Assembly: GCA_913778505.1 (NCBI GenBank) | Contig: CAJYWD010000001.1 | Span: 1 to 64,000, forward strand | Direction: 5' to 3' | Length of the DNA: 64,000 nucleotides | Source of the DNA: an uncultured Chryseobacterium sp. | GTDB taxonomy: Bacteria; Bacteroidota; Bacteroidia; Flavobacteriales; Weeksellaceae | In this document: piece after piece, positions 1 to 9,449 of the stretch | Layout of the letters: each line of letters starts with the position of its first letter | How positions within the stretch are numbered: position 1 is the stretch's first letter | The notes under the pieces: generated by a model | The model's input: the letters and a program-made list of their open reading frames with translations, nothing else | Told to the model about the DNA's origin: nothing | Databases searched by the model: none | Position numbers and translations under genes: made by a program

Positions 1-62
1 CTTCGTTCTCTTCGCTTCCTCAGGACGTTTTAATCTGTCATCTTGTTCCTGATTTGCGAGTG

Positions 63-95
63 CAAAAGTAAAAAAAGTTTTTCAAACTACCAAAA
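63..95 (-). promoter_or_regulatory. Tandem promoter P3 (Bacteroidota type), reading out of the left edge
   Basis: On the minus strand there is a -7 element TACTTTTG (63-70) and a TTTTG -33 element (91-95) separated by 20 bases, matching the Bacteroidota sigma-A consensus. It is the most downstream of three similar promoters facing the left edge. The transcribed gene lies outside the window. Stacked strong promoters suggest an rRNA or tRNA operon, which is inference. Confidence 0.6.
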
Positions 96-188
96 CTTTT
101 TTGAAGTTTTTTTTCTTAACCTCTAAATCGTTTTGTTAACTTTAATATCCCTAATCTCCTGCGCTCCCGCTCTCTCGAATCGGGACTG

Positions 189-219
189 CAAAAGTAAGAA
201 TCTTTTTTTAACCAGCAAA
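189..219 (-). promoter_or_regulatory. Tandem promoter P2 (Bacteroidota type)
   Basis: TTTG (216-219) N19 TACTTTTG (189-196) on the minus strand, a near-perfect match to the Bacteroidota consensus. The stretch after it resembles the stretch after P1: both contain CGAGAGA, GCGCAGGAG and ATTAGG in the same order, so promoter and leader look tandemly duplicated. Confidence 0.65.
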
Positions 220-322
220 TTTTTTGGAATGTTTTTTGAACAATCTTTTCAAACCATCCTTTTTCTATTCCTAATCTATTATACCGTCCTCCTGCGCTAC
301 CAATTCTCTCGTTTTGGTTCTG

Positions 323-355
323 CAAATGTATGTCGAAAAACCAACGTGATGCAAA
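323..355 (-). promoter_or_regulatory. Tandem promoter P1 (Bacteroidota type)
   Basis: TTTG (352-355) N21 TACATTTG (323-330) on the minus strand. It is the most upstream of the three tandem promoters, 134 bases from P2. Nothing else that looks like a gene lies between it and the left edge. Confidence 0.55.
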
Positions 356-379
356 TCCAATTAACAATTAATTCATGAT

Positions 380-680
380 TGTGTAAAACTTGGTTAACTA
401 AAAGCCTACTATAAAGGCATTTAAAAAGATTTTAAAGTTATCCACATTATGCTCAATCACTTCTACTCCATTTATAAATGTGTATTGGACACGAAGCGCG
501 CGGCAGGGATAGTAGCGGATATCCTTTTCTGTGGCCCTGGCAAAAGCAACGGCAGCCACAGAAAAGATAGAAGCGGATAGCCCGATCCCGGCTGCCCCGG
601 ATGGCAGATGTGCGGGAAGGCAGACGGGAGCCGCTATAATAATTGTTACGAAAAAGTAATTAAGGTAAATCGTGGTGATG
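380..680. other. Gene-free spacer between VanZ-like gene and the tandem promoters
   Basis: No convincing coding sequence. It contains one copy of the dispersed palindromic repeat (502-599) and otherwise AT-rich sequence. A minus-strand reading frame crosses the repeat but is not believable as a gene. Confidence 0.6.
502..599. repeat. Dispersed palindromic repeat, family 1, copy A
   Basis: The left arm is GGGATAGTAGCGGATATCC and the right arm GATAGAAGCGGATAGCCC. Between them lies an inverted repeat TTTTCTGTGGC / GCCACAGAAAA, with flanking GGCAG / CTGCC also complementary. Two more copies occur at 27371-27480 and 60839-60923 with the same arms but different inner stems. It lies just downstream of the VanZ-like gene and may work as a terminator-like structure. 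Confidence 0.75.
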
Positions 681-1052
681 CTAGTCCGCCAGGAAAAAGT
701 AGTCTTGATACTTCTTATATATATAGTAAGAACAAGCGAGCCCCAATGTATCGGCAACAGCGTCTAACACTTCCAGTGAGCGGCCGAACTTCATGGTATC
801 CTGAAGAATCTCGGTCAATAGACCGTAGCCAACTAGGATGAGCAGAAATTGAAGTAAAGGAACTTTCGGGAATCTAAGTCTGAAGGCCAGGCCGAGTACG
901 AAGAATATAGAGAAATGAATAAGCTTGTCCAGATGTGGAAACATGAAGAAATATTCTTTGTTTTCCACGCCCGGACGAAGCAGCATATAAGTAAGAAATG
1001 CCCAATAAATGGGCAATATGATCTTACTGTATTTTTTGAGAATCTTATCCAA
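681..1052 (-). CDS. VanZ-like family small membrane protein
   Basis: A small integral membrane protein of about 123 residues. It has four hydrophobic segments and the pattern typical of VanZ-like proteins: a first helix with [16 protein letters not shown], a polar stretch [14 protein letters not shown], a helix with GLLTEILQ, and a final segment ending in DAVADTLG. The best-known VanZ protein gives low-level teicoplanin resistance, but the role in Bacteroidota is unknown. The open frame extends upstream to 1103, inside gcvH. I prefer the TTG at 1050-1052, which overlaps the gcvH stop region and would suit translational coupling. It is the last gene of the sprA-gcvH group, and a palindromic repeat follows it. 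Confidence 0.75.
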   Translation of the reverse strand: MDKILKKYSKIILPIYWAFLTYMLLRPGVENKEYFFMFPHLDKLIHFSIFFVLGLAFRLRFPKVPLLQFLLILVGYGLLTEILQDTMKFGRSLEVLDAVADTLGLACSYYIYKKYQDYFFLAD

Positions 1053-1422
1053 CGACTTCCTGGTATTCTTCTGCGGATAATAATGTAGAAAGGTCTGCAG
1101 CATCGGAAACTTTGAGCTTGATGATCCAGCCTTTTCCGTATGGATCTGTGTTAAGCAGTTCCGGCTGATCTTCCAGATCGGCGTTCACTTCCAGGACGGT
1201 TCCGGAAACAGGAAGATAAAGATCTGAAACGGTTTTTACGGCTTCTACGCTTCCGAAGACGTCGCCTTCATTCAGTTCTTCGTCTACGGTGTCTACATCT
1301 ACGAACACGATATCGCCCAATTCTCCCTGAGCATAATCTGTGATTCCGATAGTTGCGGTGTCGCCTTCCACTTTGATCCATTCATGATCTTTGGTGTACT
1401 TTAGTTCTGATGGTGTGTTCAT
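1045..1422 (-). CDS. gcvH: Glycine cleavage system H protein
   Basis: The lipoyl carrier of the glycine cleavage system shuttles the methylamine group between the P, T and L proteins. The 125-residue length is typical. The lipoylation motif around [13 protein letters not shown] puts the modified lysine at residue 63. The N-terminal [20 protein letters not shown] is also characteristic. It has its own promoter upstream, and a terminator after sprA separates the two genes. The gcvT and gcvP genes are not in this window. Its position between sprA and a VanZ-like gene is, from general knowledge, common in Flavobacteriia. Confidence 0.97.
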   Translation of the reverse strand: MNTPSELKYTKDHEWIKVEGDTATIGITDYAQGELGDIVFVDVDTVDEELNEGDVFGSVEAVKTVSDLYLPVSGTVLEVNADLEDQPELLNTDPYGKGWIIKLKVSDAADLSTLLSAEEYQEVVG

Positions 1423-1442
1423 TTTCTAAGATTAGGTTTTGA

Positions 1443-1473
1443 CAAATTTAATTATATAATTAGGATGTGACAA
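1443..1473 (-). promoter_or_regulatory. gcvH promoter
   Basis: On the minus strand TTG (1471-1473) N20 TAAATTTG (1443-1450), ending about 20 bases before the gcvH ATG. It matches the Bacteroidota consensus. Confidence 0.6.
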
Positions 1474-1491
1474 TAGATTAAAAATAAATTG

Positions 1492-1527
1492 CAAAAAAAA
1501 AGAGTAAACGCAAGGTCTACTCTTTTA
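1492..1527 (-). terminator. Intrinsic terminator after sprA
   Basis: On the minus strand AAAGAGTA and TTACTCTTT pair around a ten-base loop and are followed by a run of T. It lies seven bases beyond the sprA stop, so sprA and gcvH are probably transcribed separately. Confidence 0.7.
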
Positions 1528-1533
1528 TTGTTA

Positions 1534-4500
1534 TCAGTTGCCGGTACCACCGAATGTGAGTGTGGCCGTAATCCCTGCCCGAAGAGTGGACAGCGGAAAT
1601 GCCGTAGAGATCTTATACTTGGTCATCATCTGATCATAAAAGAATTTCAGATTCAGGTTCTGAGACATATTATAGTCTGCAGACAACTTAAGTGTAAAGA
1701 TCTTCTGACCTCCGGTGACCTGAGAATCATCGATCAGAATATTGGTAATGGAAGTTTTGCTGTCTCGCATAGAGAGATCTGCCCTCATATTGAGATCACT
1801 TTTCACATCTCTTGCTTTTCCTTTATAGTTGAGTCTGATCTTAAGGTTCTTCAATATATAACCGTAGCCCACAACAAACTCATTGCCGGAATCTTCCGTA
1901 AGGGTGGTATTTACCAATCCTAAAAGATATGTTCTGTCTCTGTTATAATTGAAACGGAACTGCATATTATTCCTCATCGTCACATCAAAACCGATCAATG
2001 GTGCGAAAGCTTCTACATAACCCACCTGCGAGAAGGTGTAAGGATTGTAGCGGTTTCCTTTGGTATCGTAAGCAGTGGCCGGATTTCTCAGGTCACGGTT
2101 AAAGAAATCTACACTGGACTGGATGCCGGACATCGTAAATGTAGAAATATAACCGTGCGAAATATCAAACTTTGTAAACTGGCTGTTGATAATCGGGATA
2201 TTTCTGAGTCCTGAATATACCAACTTCCAGTTTGGCAACGGTACGCCAGCTTTGGTCGGATTGTTCAGTTTTTTAGGTGACTTACCTTCGATGGCCGCTT
2301 TGAAGGCAGGAATTAAAATGTAAGAATTACTTCTGGAGTAACCAGCCGTGTAGCCTTCCACATCCTTTACACCACCATACTGCTGGGACAATACCAATGC
2401 GTTAGCCTTAATGGACTGGTAAATCTCATCGCCACCTTTGAAGGCTGTGCTGAATGACCACGCCGTATTGGAATAAGTAATCAGTTCTGTTCCGAATGCT
2501 TCTCTGTAACCACGGTAACCTGCATTGACATCGAAAATATTGAAGCCATTCTGAATATAATTCCGGCTGTAATTCTGAAGGACATTGAAGTCGATTCTCA
2601 GATCATTGGCCGGCATCAGTTGCAGATTTCCAGTGAAGGTTCTGTTATTCAGTTCCGAGTACGCATCATTCATCAGATTAGAGCCGGAAACCCATCCGTT
2701 CTCTATTACAGTTCTTCTGATATCGGCCTGAGATCCCAGGAGGAAGCCGATGGTCGGACCGCCCAAAGTCTGTCCATAACCATAGAAGTTAGGCGCCGAT
2801 AACAGGCCAGGAAGCACAATACCGTTATTCTCGTTATAATTAAAGTCAAATTGCTTGATAGAGGTCAAAGCGTAAGCCACGGCCTGGAGCGGCGATAGTT
2901 TATTCTTGAATTTATAAGATTTGAATTTGAATCTGCTGTTTTTCTTAGTGAATGCCTGGTTGTAAACATTATTCAACGAGTCAATTTCCTGACGGCGCTT
3001 CTGCATTTTGGTGGTAATGTTCTTGAAATAATTGAACTTACCAAAAAACTTAGGCACATCAAATGTAGCTGTAGCAATGATTGCGTTGGTATTCTGAGAA
3101 ATATTTCCAAGATTATCTGGGAGACCCGTCGTAGGATTGACAAAGCTTCTTACCGCTGTGGATCTTGCATTCCAGTTATACTGAAACTGGTAGCTAAGTT
3201 CGGCATTAACAAAATCAAGATATGGCAGATACTCGAACGGGAATCTGTAGCTCAGTTGTGCTCTGTGGTTGTACATCACCGGGCGCCCGGAGCGGAACGG
3301 ATTACCAAAGATCGAATGGTTGTCCATTTGATTGACATCAATATTATCATTCAAGGTTCTGGTTTCTGAGTTGATTTCCAGTTTCAATGATTTTGTAAAG
3401 TTAAAGCCTAAGCTGTACTGCCACCCGAAGAAGAAGTTACGGTTTCTGATGACATCGAAACGGTCCTGCGTATTGCCACTGAGCAATGCATCCACATTAC
3501 GGTATTCCAACTCATTGTAATTCCTGTCCAAAATGGTTCGGAAGCTTAATCTGGTAGGCACCGGATTAAAGTTGAATTCCTTCACCCATCGCAGATATTT
3601 GTAAGACTTCGCCGTGTCGCTCACCATTTTATTGAATGGTTTCAGGACATACGGTTTGAAGCTATAATTGTACTCCACATAACCTTTAAGATATTGCCTG
3701 TAATTTTTTACGGTGTAAATATCTCTGTAGAAATCATCATTGTAGATGGCTGTTACATTCAGGTTTTCCACATCGTAGAACTTCGCCTTTTTATCCGGAT
3801 TCATTCTGTCCTTTCTCATATTGACAACACCGATACTTCTCTGCTGCGTGTAGGTTCTGACCACTTTTTTAAGTTCAGCTTCGTTAGGTGCCTTTTTCAG
3901 TTCCACATCATTATCCAGCGGATTGTATTTAGGATCTGCGATGGTCTGTGTGTAAGAATAATTGACAGGAATCTTCATCCCGGCCTTCTCCGGCAGGAAT
4001 TTATCCACATTCACAGTGGTGTTGATGCTGAAGGCGGAGTTTTCATCCTGGGCACGTTCTGCCGGTTTTGAATCGATTGCCCCAAATCCGATTGAAGCAT
4101 AAGAAGCATTGGCATTCACCATGGCAAAGTCTCCGAGGTTAAAGTTAAGACTCGCATTACCTGCGTAGCCACCCTTATTCTCGATTTCGGAGAGACGGAT
4201 CTCATTCACCCAAAGCACCAGGGTTTTCCCTGCAGCACCATCGTTCGAGCTTCTGACACCAATCATCATCGTGGTGACATTTCCGATACTTGGGCGACCC
4301 TTGACATAGATTTTTTTATCACTTTCAGCATCACCGTATTCCGCAAACAGGTATCGGTTAGTGAGGTTGGCAACAGGATTACCGGCTCTCAGCAATTCAT
4401 CACGCTTCAGTTTGGCATTAACGAAATTTTCAATTTCCAGATTCACCGAGTTGGCATCCGGCCAGATGTCTAATGGTGATGTAGCATTGCTGGAAGTATA

Positions 4501-7500
4501 GGTCAATGAAGATTCATATTCATAATAGTTGTCTGTAGTATCGCTACCGAAACGTATGAAGATTTTTGCGTTAGGATCTGCAGTGGTCTGTGTCGGATTA
4601 TTCAGATTTTCGGCGTGCACAAACATTTCCAGTTTTTTGTATCGGCGCATATCCAGGCTGGTGTTTTTGAAAACCCCTCTTGCCTCATTTCGCAGGTTCG
4701 TCACTTTCATATAAAGTGAAGATTCGTTCTGTCTCTGCGCACCGGCGTTACCGCTCAGAACTTGTCTGTCGATTCCCGGAGGCAATACATACGGTGGAGT
4801 TCCTTTCGCATTTTCTTCCAGATTCACACTTCCAACCTCAAAATTGGCATTGATATCAGCAGTAGAGCTTGGCAAACCTTCGTTATTGGTATTCACATCC
4901 TGGCTGGCTAAAAGGTTGGTGAATTTTCTCCAATCGGAACGTACCAAATCAAAAGTTCCGAATCGCAGTGTTGACTTCTGCTCAAATCCTTTAAGTAATA
5001 GCCTTGCATATCTTACATTGTTTAGAATAGAAACATCGGCGCCGTCTATCTTATCCGATTTGTCAAAATCCATTACGGGAACACGGAAAAGATACCACTT
5101 CACTTTTTTGCTCTGTCCATTTTCGAACTTCACATCCACTTCTTTGATATCGACAATTCTGTTATTGCCTAGCGTCATGCTGCCCGGTGCAAGGTCGATG
5201 CTGTATTGGTTATAATTTTCCGTCTGATCCAGGTTATAATCTCTGTTAATATCTTCTGCATCCGGAGTTTGTGTGGCCACTTCCAGGGTGTTGGCTGCAG
5301 AGTTACCTTCCGGTCCACGGAAATATTTGTAACGTTCTGTTAAAGAAGACGCCTGATCTCCCTGGAAACTATCCGATAAATAGAACACGAAGTTATCAGA
5401 AGCCGGATCCAGCTCATTGGTTACAGGATTGACAAAGCTGACGCCGAATTTTTCCTGCTCCTGAGTGCCATTAAGACCATCATATCCCAAATCCTGCTGC
5501 GCACGCTCTTCTCCTTCTGTGGAAAAAGCGTACAGAATCGGAAGCTGAGTTGGCTGGGTTCCCCAATTGGTATTGGTGGTATTGGATGGTGTTCCCGGCG
5601 TAGGCAATCCGTTTTCGTATTGCAATCTGCCATCTTTCAGGACATCCTCGGATACGTTTCCTAACTGCAGCAATAACTTAGGATCTCCATTGATGGTACC
5701 ATCGGCATGAGGATCCTGCAACCAGAATTCCACATAATCTATATTGGAAGTCACGAAGTTGGTTACAGAAATCGGCCGCATCAATCCTGCCCATCTCTGT
5801 GAAGGCAGTTCATTCGCAGGATTCACGTTATATGGTCCGCGCTGATCGGGATAGTACGTGATATCAAACGTATTCATGAGCGTCTGCTCACCTGCTACGA
5901 AATCTCTGTTATTATAAAGTTCGCGCATCTGCACTCTTCGCGAAGCAAAGTTGGATAATGCCGCCGCGTTGATTCCATTTGGTGCACTGCCGCCTACACC
6001 GTAAAATCTAGGGTCAATGTTGTACCAGGACAATAATCCTCTTCCGTTTCCTGCTTTAGTGTCATCATTGGTGACCGTCTGCGGGAAGATGCTCGGATCA
6101 TCCTTATTTTTTTCGGGACGTGAAGCCAGGCTCCACATGGCAGGTTCTTTGAGCGAAATTTTGGAAGTGGTCTGCTCGAAGTCATCAATGTAAGATTGAT
6201 TATTGATGCCCTTGCTCTGACCAGGAATAAGGTACGCCGCTTCTGCCTTGAAGTTAAGGTTGGATGGTGCTTCGGTATTAACGAACGGAATTTTGTCCGT
6301 CAGCCTGGTAAGGAATGGTAATTCATTATTGAACATCATATTGAAGCCTGCCATGGTATTGCTTACCGCTTCCTGACCAAAATTAACCTTCTGTGTCAGC
6401 GGTCTCTCAGTATAATTGACCACTGTAGCTCCCAACGTGAGATGCTCGTTGAATTTCCGTTCCAAATTGATTCCCCAGAAACTCTTTCTCTGGGTATTGA
6501 ATGTCAATTGGTTTTCCAATGAAACATTAATGGCCTGTCCAGATTGCTTCACCGCTTCGTTAATAATGTTGACGGTTCCCAGCATATAATCGACGGTGTA
6601 ATCTACACCTTCCACCAGCTGTGTTCCATTGGCTGTCACCTTTACCGAACCTTGAGGTACGTTGATGGCTCCTAAAGAGATGCCTTGTCCCTGGCTGCCC
6701 TTGTAACGGCCTTCCAGGGTATAACGTTGTGCCAATGCGCTTTGCTTCGCCGTTTCTTTCAGCTGGTTGTAAAGATCATTGTAAACAAAATCTTTTTTCT
6801 TGTCATTATCCGCAAGAATCTGATCCAGATAGCTACCAAAGGGCTGAACCTTGGTGAAGATGACCTTCGCATTTTCCGCATCCACCGTGGTTCCATTGAC
6901 AAAGTCAAAAATACCATCTCCGTACACGCCACGGCTGTCCTGCTGGATATCGTTATTGGCGTTCAGTCGATCCCAGTTCAGAACGCGGAGTAAGTTTTCC
7001 CTGTCAAATCGGGTATAATCATTTTTATACGTTGCATTGGCGAGATAATTCACCTTACCGCCAGACGCCGGATCTCTGAAAAAGACATTGAGAATGAAAT
7101 CCTGCTTATTCAGCTGACTGGTATTGAGCGGATAAATGTTTTTCATCATCAGGTTCCACATCGGTGAAGTAGGTTTCACTGCAATGTTGGACTTGAGGAG
7201 CTTGGTCAGCACCACAGCATTTTCCTCAGAAAATTCCCCTACTTTATACACCGTGCTGGATCCGTTGATGGTGTATGAGAAGGAGACTGCCAGGAACTGA
7301 TTGTCATTGAGTCTCTGATTCAGGGAAATGTATCCCAGCTGAGAATTGAATTTATATTCAGATGCTGTTAGTCTTCTCGCTTTGGCATTGGTGATAAACT
7401 GTTCTCCTGATGTATACGGCTCCGGCGTCCCCTGAGCATTGGGAAAAGAACGGCCGTTCAGCGTATTGTAAGCTGCTGTAACATCACGTGTCGTTCCCAG

Positions 7501-8661
7501 CGCGGCAGTCATTTGAGAATACAGATTACCGTTGGCATTATTCGGAGTAAGACCATCCTGATCTCCAAGATCTCTCAATCCGATGATTGGCTTCTGGGTT
7601 TCCAGATTGGCGCCGCCCTGGTCCAGCATCCACACTTCGAGTCTGGTAATGGCGATCTGAGACTTGATCAGCGGATAATCCGTGAGTGCATCATCATATT
7701 TGTCCAGGAAATATTTATCGAGGAAATAGTGCTGATTATCTTCATAGTCAAAAGCATTGACCTTGAAAGTGCTCATCATCCCACCGCCCTGCGCCGTGAT
7801 GGTTTTGGCCTCACCCTGCTGTTGCGAAAACACTAAAGTTCCCGTTGTTTTACCCAACTGGAATTCTGTCTTGAGACCGAATAATGACTGCGAACCACGG
7901 ATCAAGCTGGTAGAAAGCGGCATATTAATATTCCCGACTTCCACACGTTTGATAATTTTATCTTCCGGATCCTGGCCTTTCTCATTGAGACCTTTGGACT
8001 GAAGATCTTTCCAAGAGCCTTTGGCCTGCCACACCATGTTCATCCTGTTTTCGAATGCAAAACCGCTCTGAGTATCGTAATTAGCCTTGAGCTGAAGATT
8101 TTCTCCCACTTTTCCAGTGATTCCCAGCTGGATTCTCTGCTGGATATTGATTGCAAAACTGGTTCTGTTCTGAGGAAGGATCAGCGGATTCTCAATCTTC
8201 TGATAAAGCACACCCAGATCAAAGGAGGCATAACCCTGCGGAATGAGCTCAATTTTATTGCTTCCGAAAATATTTTCGAACATTTTATTCTTGATGGTGA
8301 TGGAAGGGATGAGTCCTTTCTTCTTGGCATCAGTCTGGTCCTTTCTCCTGCCAAGGTCGTTCAGCAAGGATTTTTCTTCGTAGTAAGACCGCAGATTATT
8401 CTGCATCACGTAGTTTTTGTATTCTTCCGATGTCATCGCAATCGGGGCTCCAACTACAGTGTTCCCCACTTTTGGATAAAGGTAATACATTCCCGTTCCG
8501 ATGTCGTAAAAAGCGTCATAACGGATCGGATCTGCAAGGCTGAAATCTTTTCTAACGCTATAAAGGGTGTCTGATGGTTTTTCCTGCGCCCAGAAATTGG
8601 CAAAACCAATAAAAACAAAAAATAGAAACGTTAATTTATTGAGGTAGATATTTCTCTTCAC
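1534..8661 (-). CDS. sprA: Cell-surface protein SprA, outer-membrane translocon of the type IX secretion system
   Basis: SprA forms the very large outer-membrane barrel through which T9SS cargo, including gliding adhesins, leaves the cell. At 2375 residues it has the family's usual size. The N-terminus has a signal peptide (KLTFLFFVFIGFANFWA). The body is rich in alternating beta-strand patterns, aromatic residues and N/G turns, as expected for a barrel, and the C-terminus ends in strand-like LRAGITATLTFGGTGN. The start codon appears to be GTG (8659-8661); I see no better in-frame ATG nearby. It begins 44 bases after ruvA, so the two may be co-transcribed, and a terminator follows. At least two genes here (19850 and 47155) encode proteins with T9SS sorting tails that would use this channel. 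Confidence 0.97.
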   Translation of the reverse strand: MKRNIYLNKLTFLFFVFIGFANFWAQEKPSDTLYSVRKDFSLADPIRYDAFYDIGTGMYYLYPKVGNTVVGAPIAMTSEEYKNYVMQNNLRSYYEEKSLLNDLGRRKDQTDAKKKGLIPSITIKNKMFENIFGSNKIELIPQGYASFDLGVLYQKIENPLILPQNRTSFAINIQQRIQLGITGKVGENLQLKANYDTQSGFAFENRMNMVWQAKGSWKDLQSKGLNEKGQDPEDKIIKRVEVGNINMPLSTSLIRGSQSLFGLKTEFQLGKTTGTLVFSQQQGEAKTITAQGGGMMSTFKVNAFDYEDNQHYFLDKYFLDKYDDALTDYPLIKSQIAITRLEVWMLDQGGANLETQKPIIGLRDLGDQDGLTPNNANGNLYSQMTAALGTTRDVTAAYNTLNGRSFPNAQGTPEPYTSGEQFITNAKARRLTASEYKFNSQLGYISLNQRLNDNQFLAVSFSYTINGSSTVYKVGEFSEENAVVLTKLLKSNIAVKPTSPMWNLMMKNIYPLNTSQLNKQDFILNVFFRDPASGGKVNYLANATYKNDYTRFDRENLLRVLNWDRLNANNDIQQDSRGVYGDGIFDFVNGTTVDAENAKVIFTKVQPFGSYLDQILADNDKKKDFVYNDLYNQLKETAKQSALAQRYTLEGRYKGSQGQGISLGAINVPQGSVKVTANGTQLVEGVDYTVDYMLGTVNIINEAVKQSGQAINVSLENQLTFNTQRKSFWGINLERKFNEHLTLGATVVNYTERPLTQKVNFGQEAVSNTMAGFNMMFNNELPFLTRLTDKIPFVNTEAPSNLNFKAEAAYLIPGQSKGINNQSYIDDFEQTTSKISLKEPAMWSLASRPEKNKDDPSIFPQTVTNDDTKAGNGRGLLSWYNIDPRFYGVGGSAPNGINAAALSNFASRRVQMRELYNNRDFVAGEQTLMNTFDITYYPDQRGPYNVNPANELPSQRWAGLMRPISVTNFVTSNIDYVEFWLQDPHADGTINGDPKLLLQLGNVSEDVLKDGRLQYENGLPTPGTPSNTTNTNWGTQPTQLPILYAFSTEGEERAQQDLGYDGLNGTQEQEKFGVSFVNPVTNELDPASDNFVFYLSDSFQGDQASSLTERYKYFRGPEGNSAANTLEVATQTPDAEDINRDYNLDQTENYNQYSIDLAPGSMTLGNNRIVDIKEVDVKFENGQSKKVKWYLFRVPVMDFDKSDKIDGADVSILNNVRYARLLLKGFEQKSTLRFGTFDLVRSDWRKFTNLLASQDVNTNNEGLPSSTADINANFEVGSVNLEENAKGTPPYVLPPGIDRQVLSGNAGAQRQNESSLYMKVTNLRNEARGVFKNTSLDMRRYKKLEMFVHAENLNNPTQTTADPNAKIFIRFGSDTTDNYYEYESSLTYTSSNATSPLDIWPDANSVNLEIENFVNAKLKRDELLRAGNPVANLTNRYLFAEYGDAESDKKIYVKGRPSIGNVTTMMIGVRSSNDGAAGKTLVLWVNEIRLSEIENKGGYAGNASLNFNLGDFAMVNANASYASIGFGAIDSKPAERAQDENSAFSINTTVNVDKFLPEKAGMKIPVNYSYTQTIADPKYNPLDNDVELKKAPNEAELKKVVRTYTQQRSIGVVNMRKDRMNPDKKAKFYDVENLNVTAIYNDDFYRDIYTVKNYRQYLKGYVEYNYSFKPYVLKPFNKMVSDTAKSYKYLRWVKEFNFNPVPTRLSFRTILDRNYNELEYRNVDALLSGNTQDRFDVIRNRNFFFGWQYSLGFNFTKSLKLEINSETRTLNDNIDVNQMDNHSIFGNPFRSGRPVMYNHRAQLSYRFPFEYLPYLDFVNAELSYQFQYNWNARSTAVRSFVNPTTGLPDNLGNISQNTNAIIATATFDVPKFFGKFNYFKNITTKMQKRRQEIDSLNNVYNQAFTKKNSRFKFKSYKFKNKLSPLQAVAYALTSIKQFDFNYNENNGIVLPGLLSAPNFYGYGQTLGGPTIGFLLGSQADIRRTVIENGWVSGSNLMNDAYSELNNRTFTGNLQLMPANDLRIDFNVLQNYSRNYIQNGFNIFDVNAGYRGYREAFGTELITYSNTAWSFSTAFKGGDEIYQSIKANALVLSQQYGGVKDVEGYTAGYSRSNSYILIPAFKAAIEGKSPKKLNNPTKAGVPLPNWKLVYSGLRNIPIINSQFTKFDISHGYISTFTMSGIQSSVDFFNRDLRNPATAYDTKGNRYNPYTFSQVGYVEAFAPLIGFDVTMRNNMQFRFNYNRDRTYLLGLVNTTLTEDSGNEFVVGYGYILKNLKIRLNYKGKARDVKSDLNMRADLSMRDSKTSITNILIDDSQVTGGQKIFTLKLSADYNMSQNLNLKFFYDQMMTKYKISTAFPLSTLRAGITATLTFGGTGN

Positions 8662-8705
8662 TTATATTTTTTTTAAGAAAACAATGATGTTGCAAGGATC
8701 AATTG

Positions 8706-9290
8706 TTAAATGTTCTTTAAAATCTCTTTTACTAATATTTCCACGGATACATCGGGATTTTGTTTCAGAATCCGGTCGGCGATCTTCTCACTCATCCGCT
8801 TGGAAATCCCTAAAACTTCTAATGCAGATAACGCCTCATTCTTTGTTTTATTGTCTGCGTTAAGAGAAAGTTTTTCCTCGGAATTGCCGAACTGTCCTAC
8901 TTTATCGCGCAAATCCACGATGATTCTTTCGGCAGTTTTCGCTCCAATGCCTTTTACTTTTTGGATGATGGCACTATTGCCGGAAAGTATTGCGTTGGCT
9001 GCTTCTGAAAGGCTGAGCGAAGACAGCAGGATGAGTGCCGAAACCGGCCCCACGCCATTAACACTTATTAAGAGATTGAATAGCTCTTTCTCCGCCTTGC
9101 TGTGGAATCCGAACAGAAGATGCGCATCTTCCCGGATGATCTGCTGAATATACAACAGTACATTGGATCCCAGCTGCAGATTCTGCGAGGTCTGAAGGCT
9201 GATGCCTACATAATAGCCAACACCTTGGACATCCATCACGGCATACGTTGGTGTCAATTCCTGAACGACGCCTTTAAGCGAATATATCAT
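8706..9290 (-). CDS. ruvA: Holliday junction branch migration protein RuvA
   Basis: RuvA binds Holliday junctions as a tetramer and loads the RuvB motor. The 194-residue length is normal. Domain I is the N-terminal OB fold (MIYSLKGVVQELTPTYAVMDVQGVGYYV). Two helix-hairpin-helix motifs are visible (ISVNGVGPVSALILLSSL and VKGIGAKTAERIIVDL), and a C-terminal three-helix domain ends at SVEILVKEILKNI. It lies between maeB and sprA, a gene order I know from flavobacteria. A hairpin at about 9341-9370 separates it from the small gene upstream, so it may have its own promoter in the 160-base spacer. Confidence 0.97.
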   Translation of the reverse strand: MIYSLKGVVQELTPTYAVMDVQGVGYYVGISLQTSQNLQLGSNVLLYIQQIIREDAHLLFGFHSKAEKELFNLLISVNGVGPVSALILLSSLSLSEAANAILSGNSAIIQKVKGIGAKTAERIIVDLRDKVGQFGNSEEKLSLNADNKTKNEALSALEVLGISKRMSEKIADRILKQNPDVSVEILVKEILKNI

Positions 9291-9340
9291 CGGATCAATT
9301 TAATTAGGGTTTTGCGAAGATATAAATTTATGTTAAGAAC

Positions 9341-9370
9341 AAAAGCCATCTTAACTTAATAAAATGGCTT
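9341..9370 (-). terminator. Hairpin between the small acidic gene and ruvA
   Basis: AAGCCAT and ATGGCTT form an inverted repeat around a 13-14 base loop, followed by a TTTT stretch on each strand. It may terminate the upstream minus-strand gene (9450-9827). Confidence 0.45.
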
Positions 9371-9449
9371 TTCTACAGTCTTTTGTCATGATTGTTCAAT
9401 TGCTTAAAAAATTTTCGCAATATTTACAATGATAATTAATTAAATAATC

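Noticed and set aside
1-360. Tandem repeats at the left edge as a CRISPR array
   Set aside because: The repeated units are about 130 bases long, diverged, and built around promoter elements; there are no short regular repeats with unique spacers.
398-757. A minus-strand open frame of 119 codons across the family 1 repeat
   Set aside because: Its sequence is set by the palindromic repeat and it overlaps the VanZ-like gene; no family resemblance.
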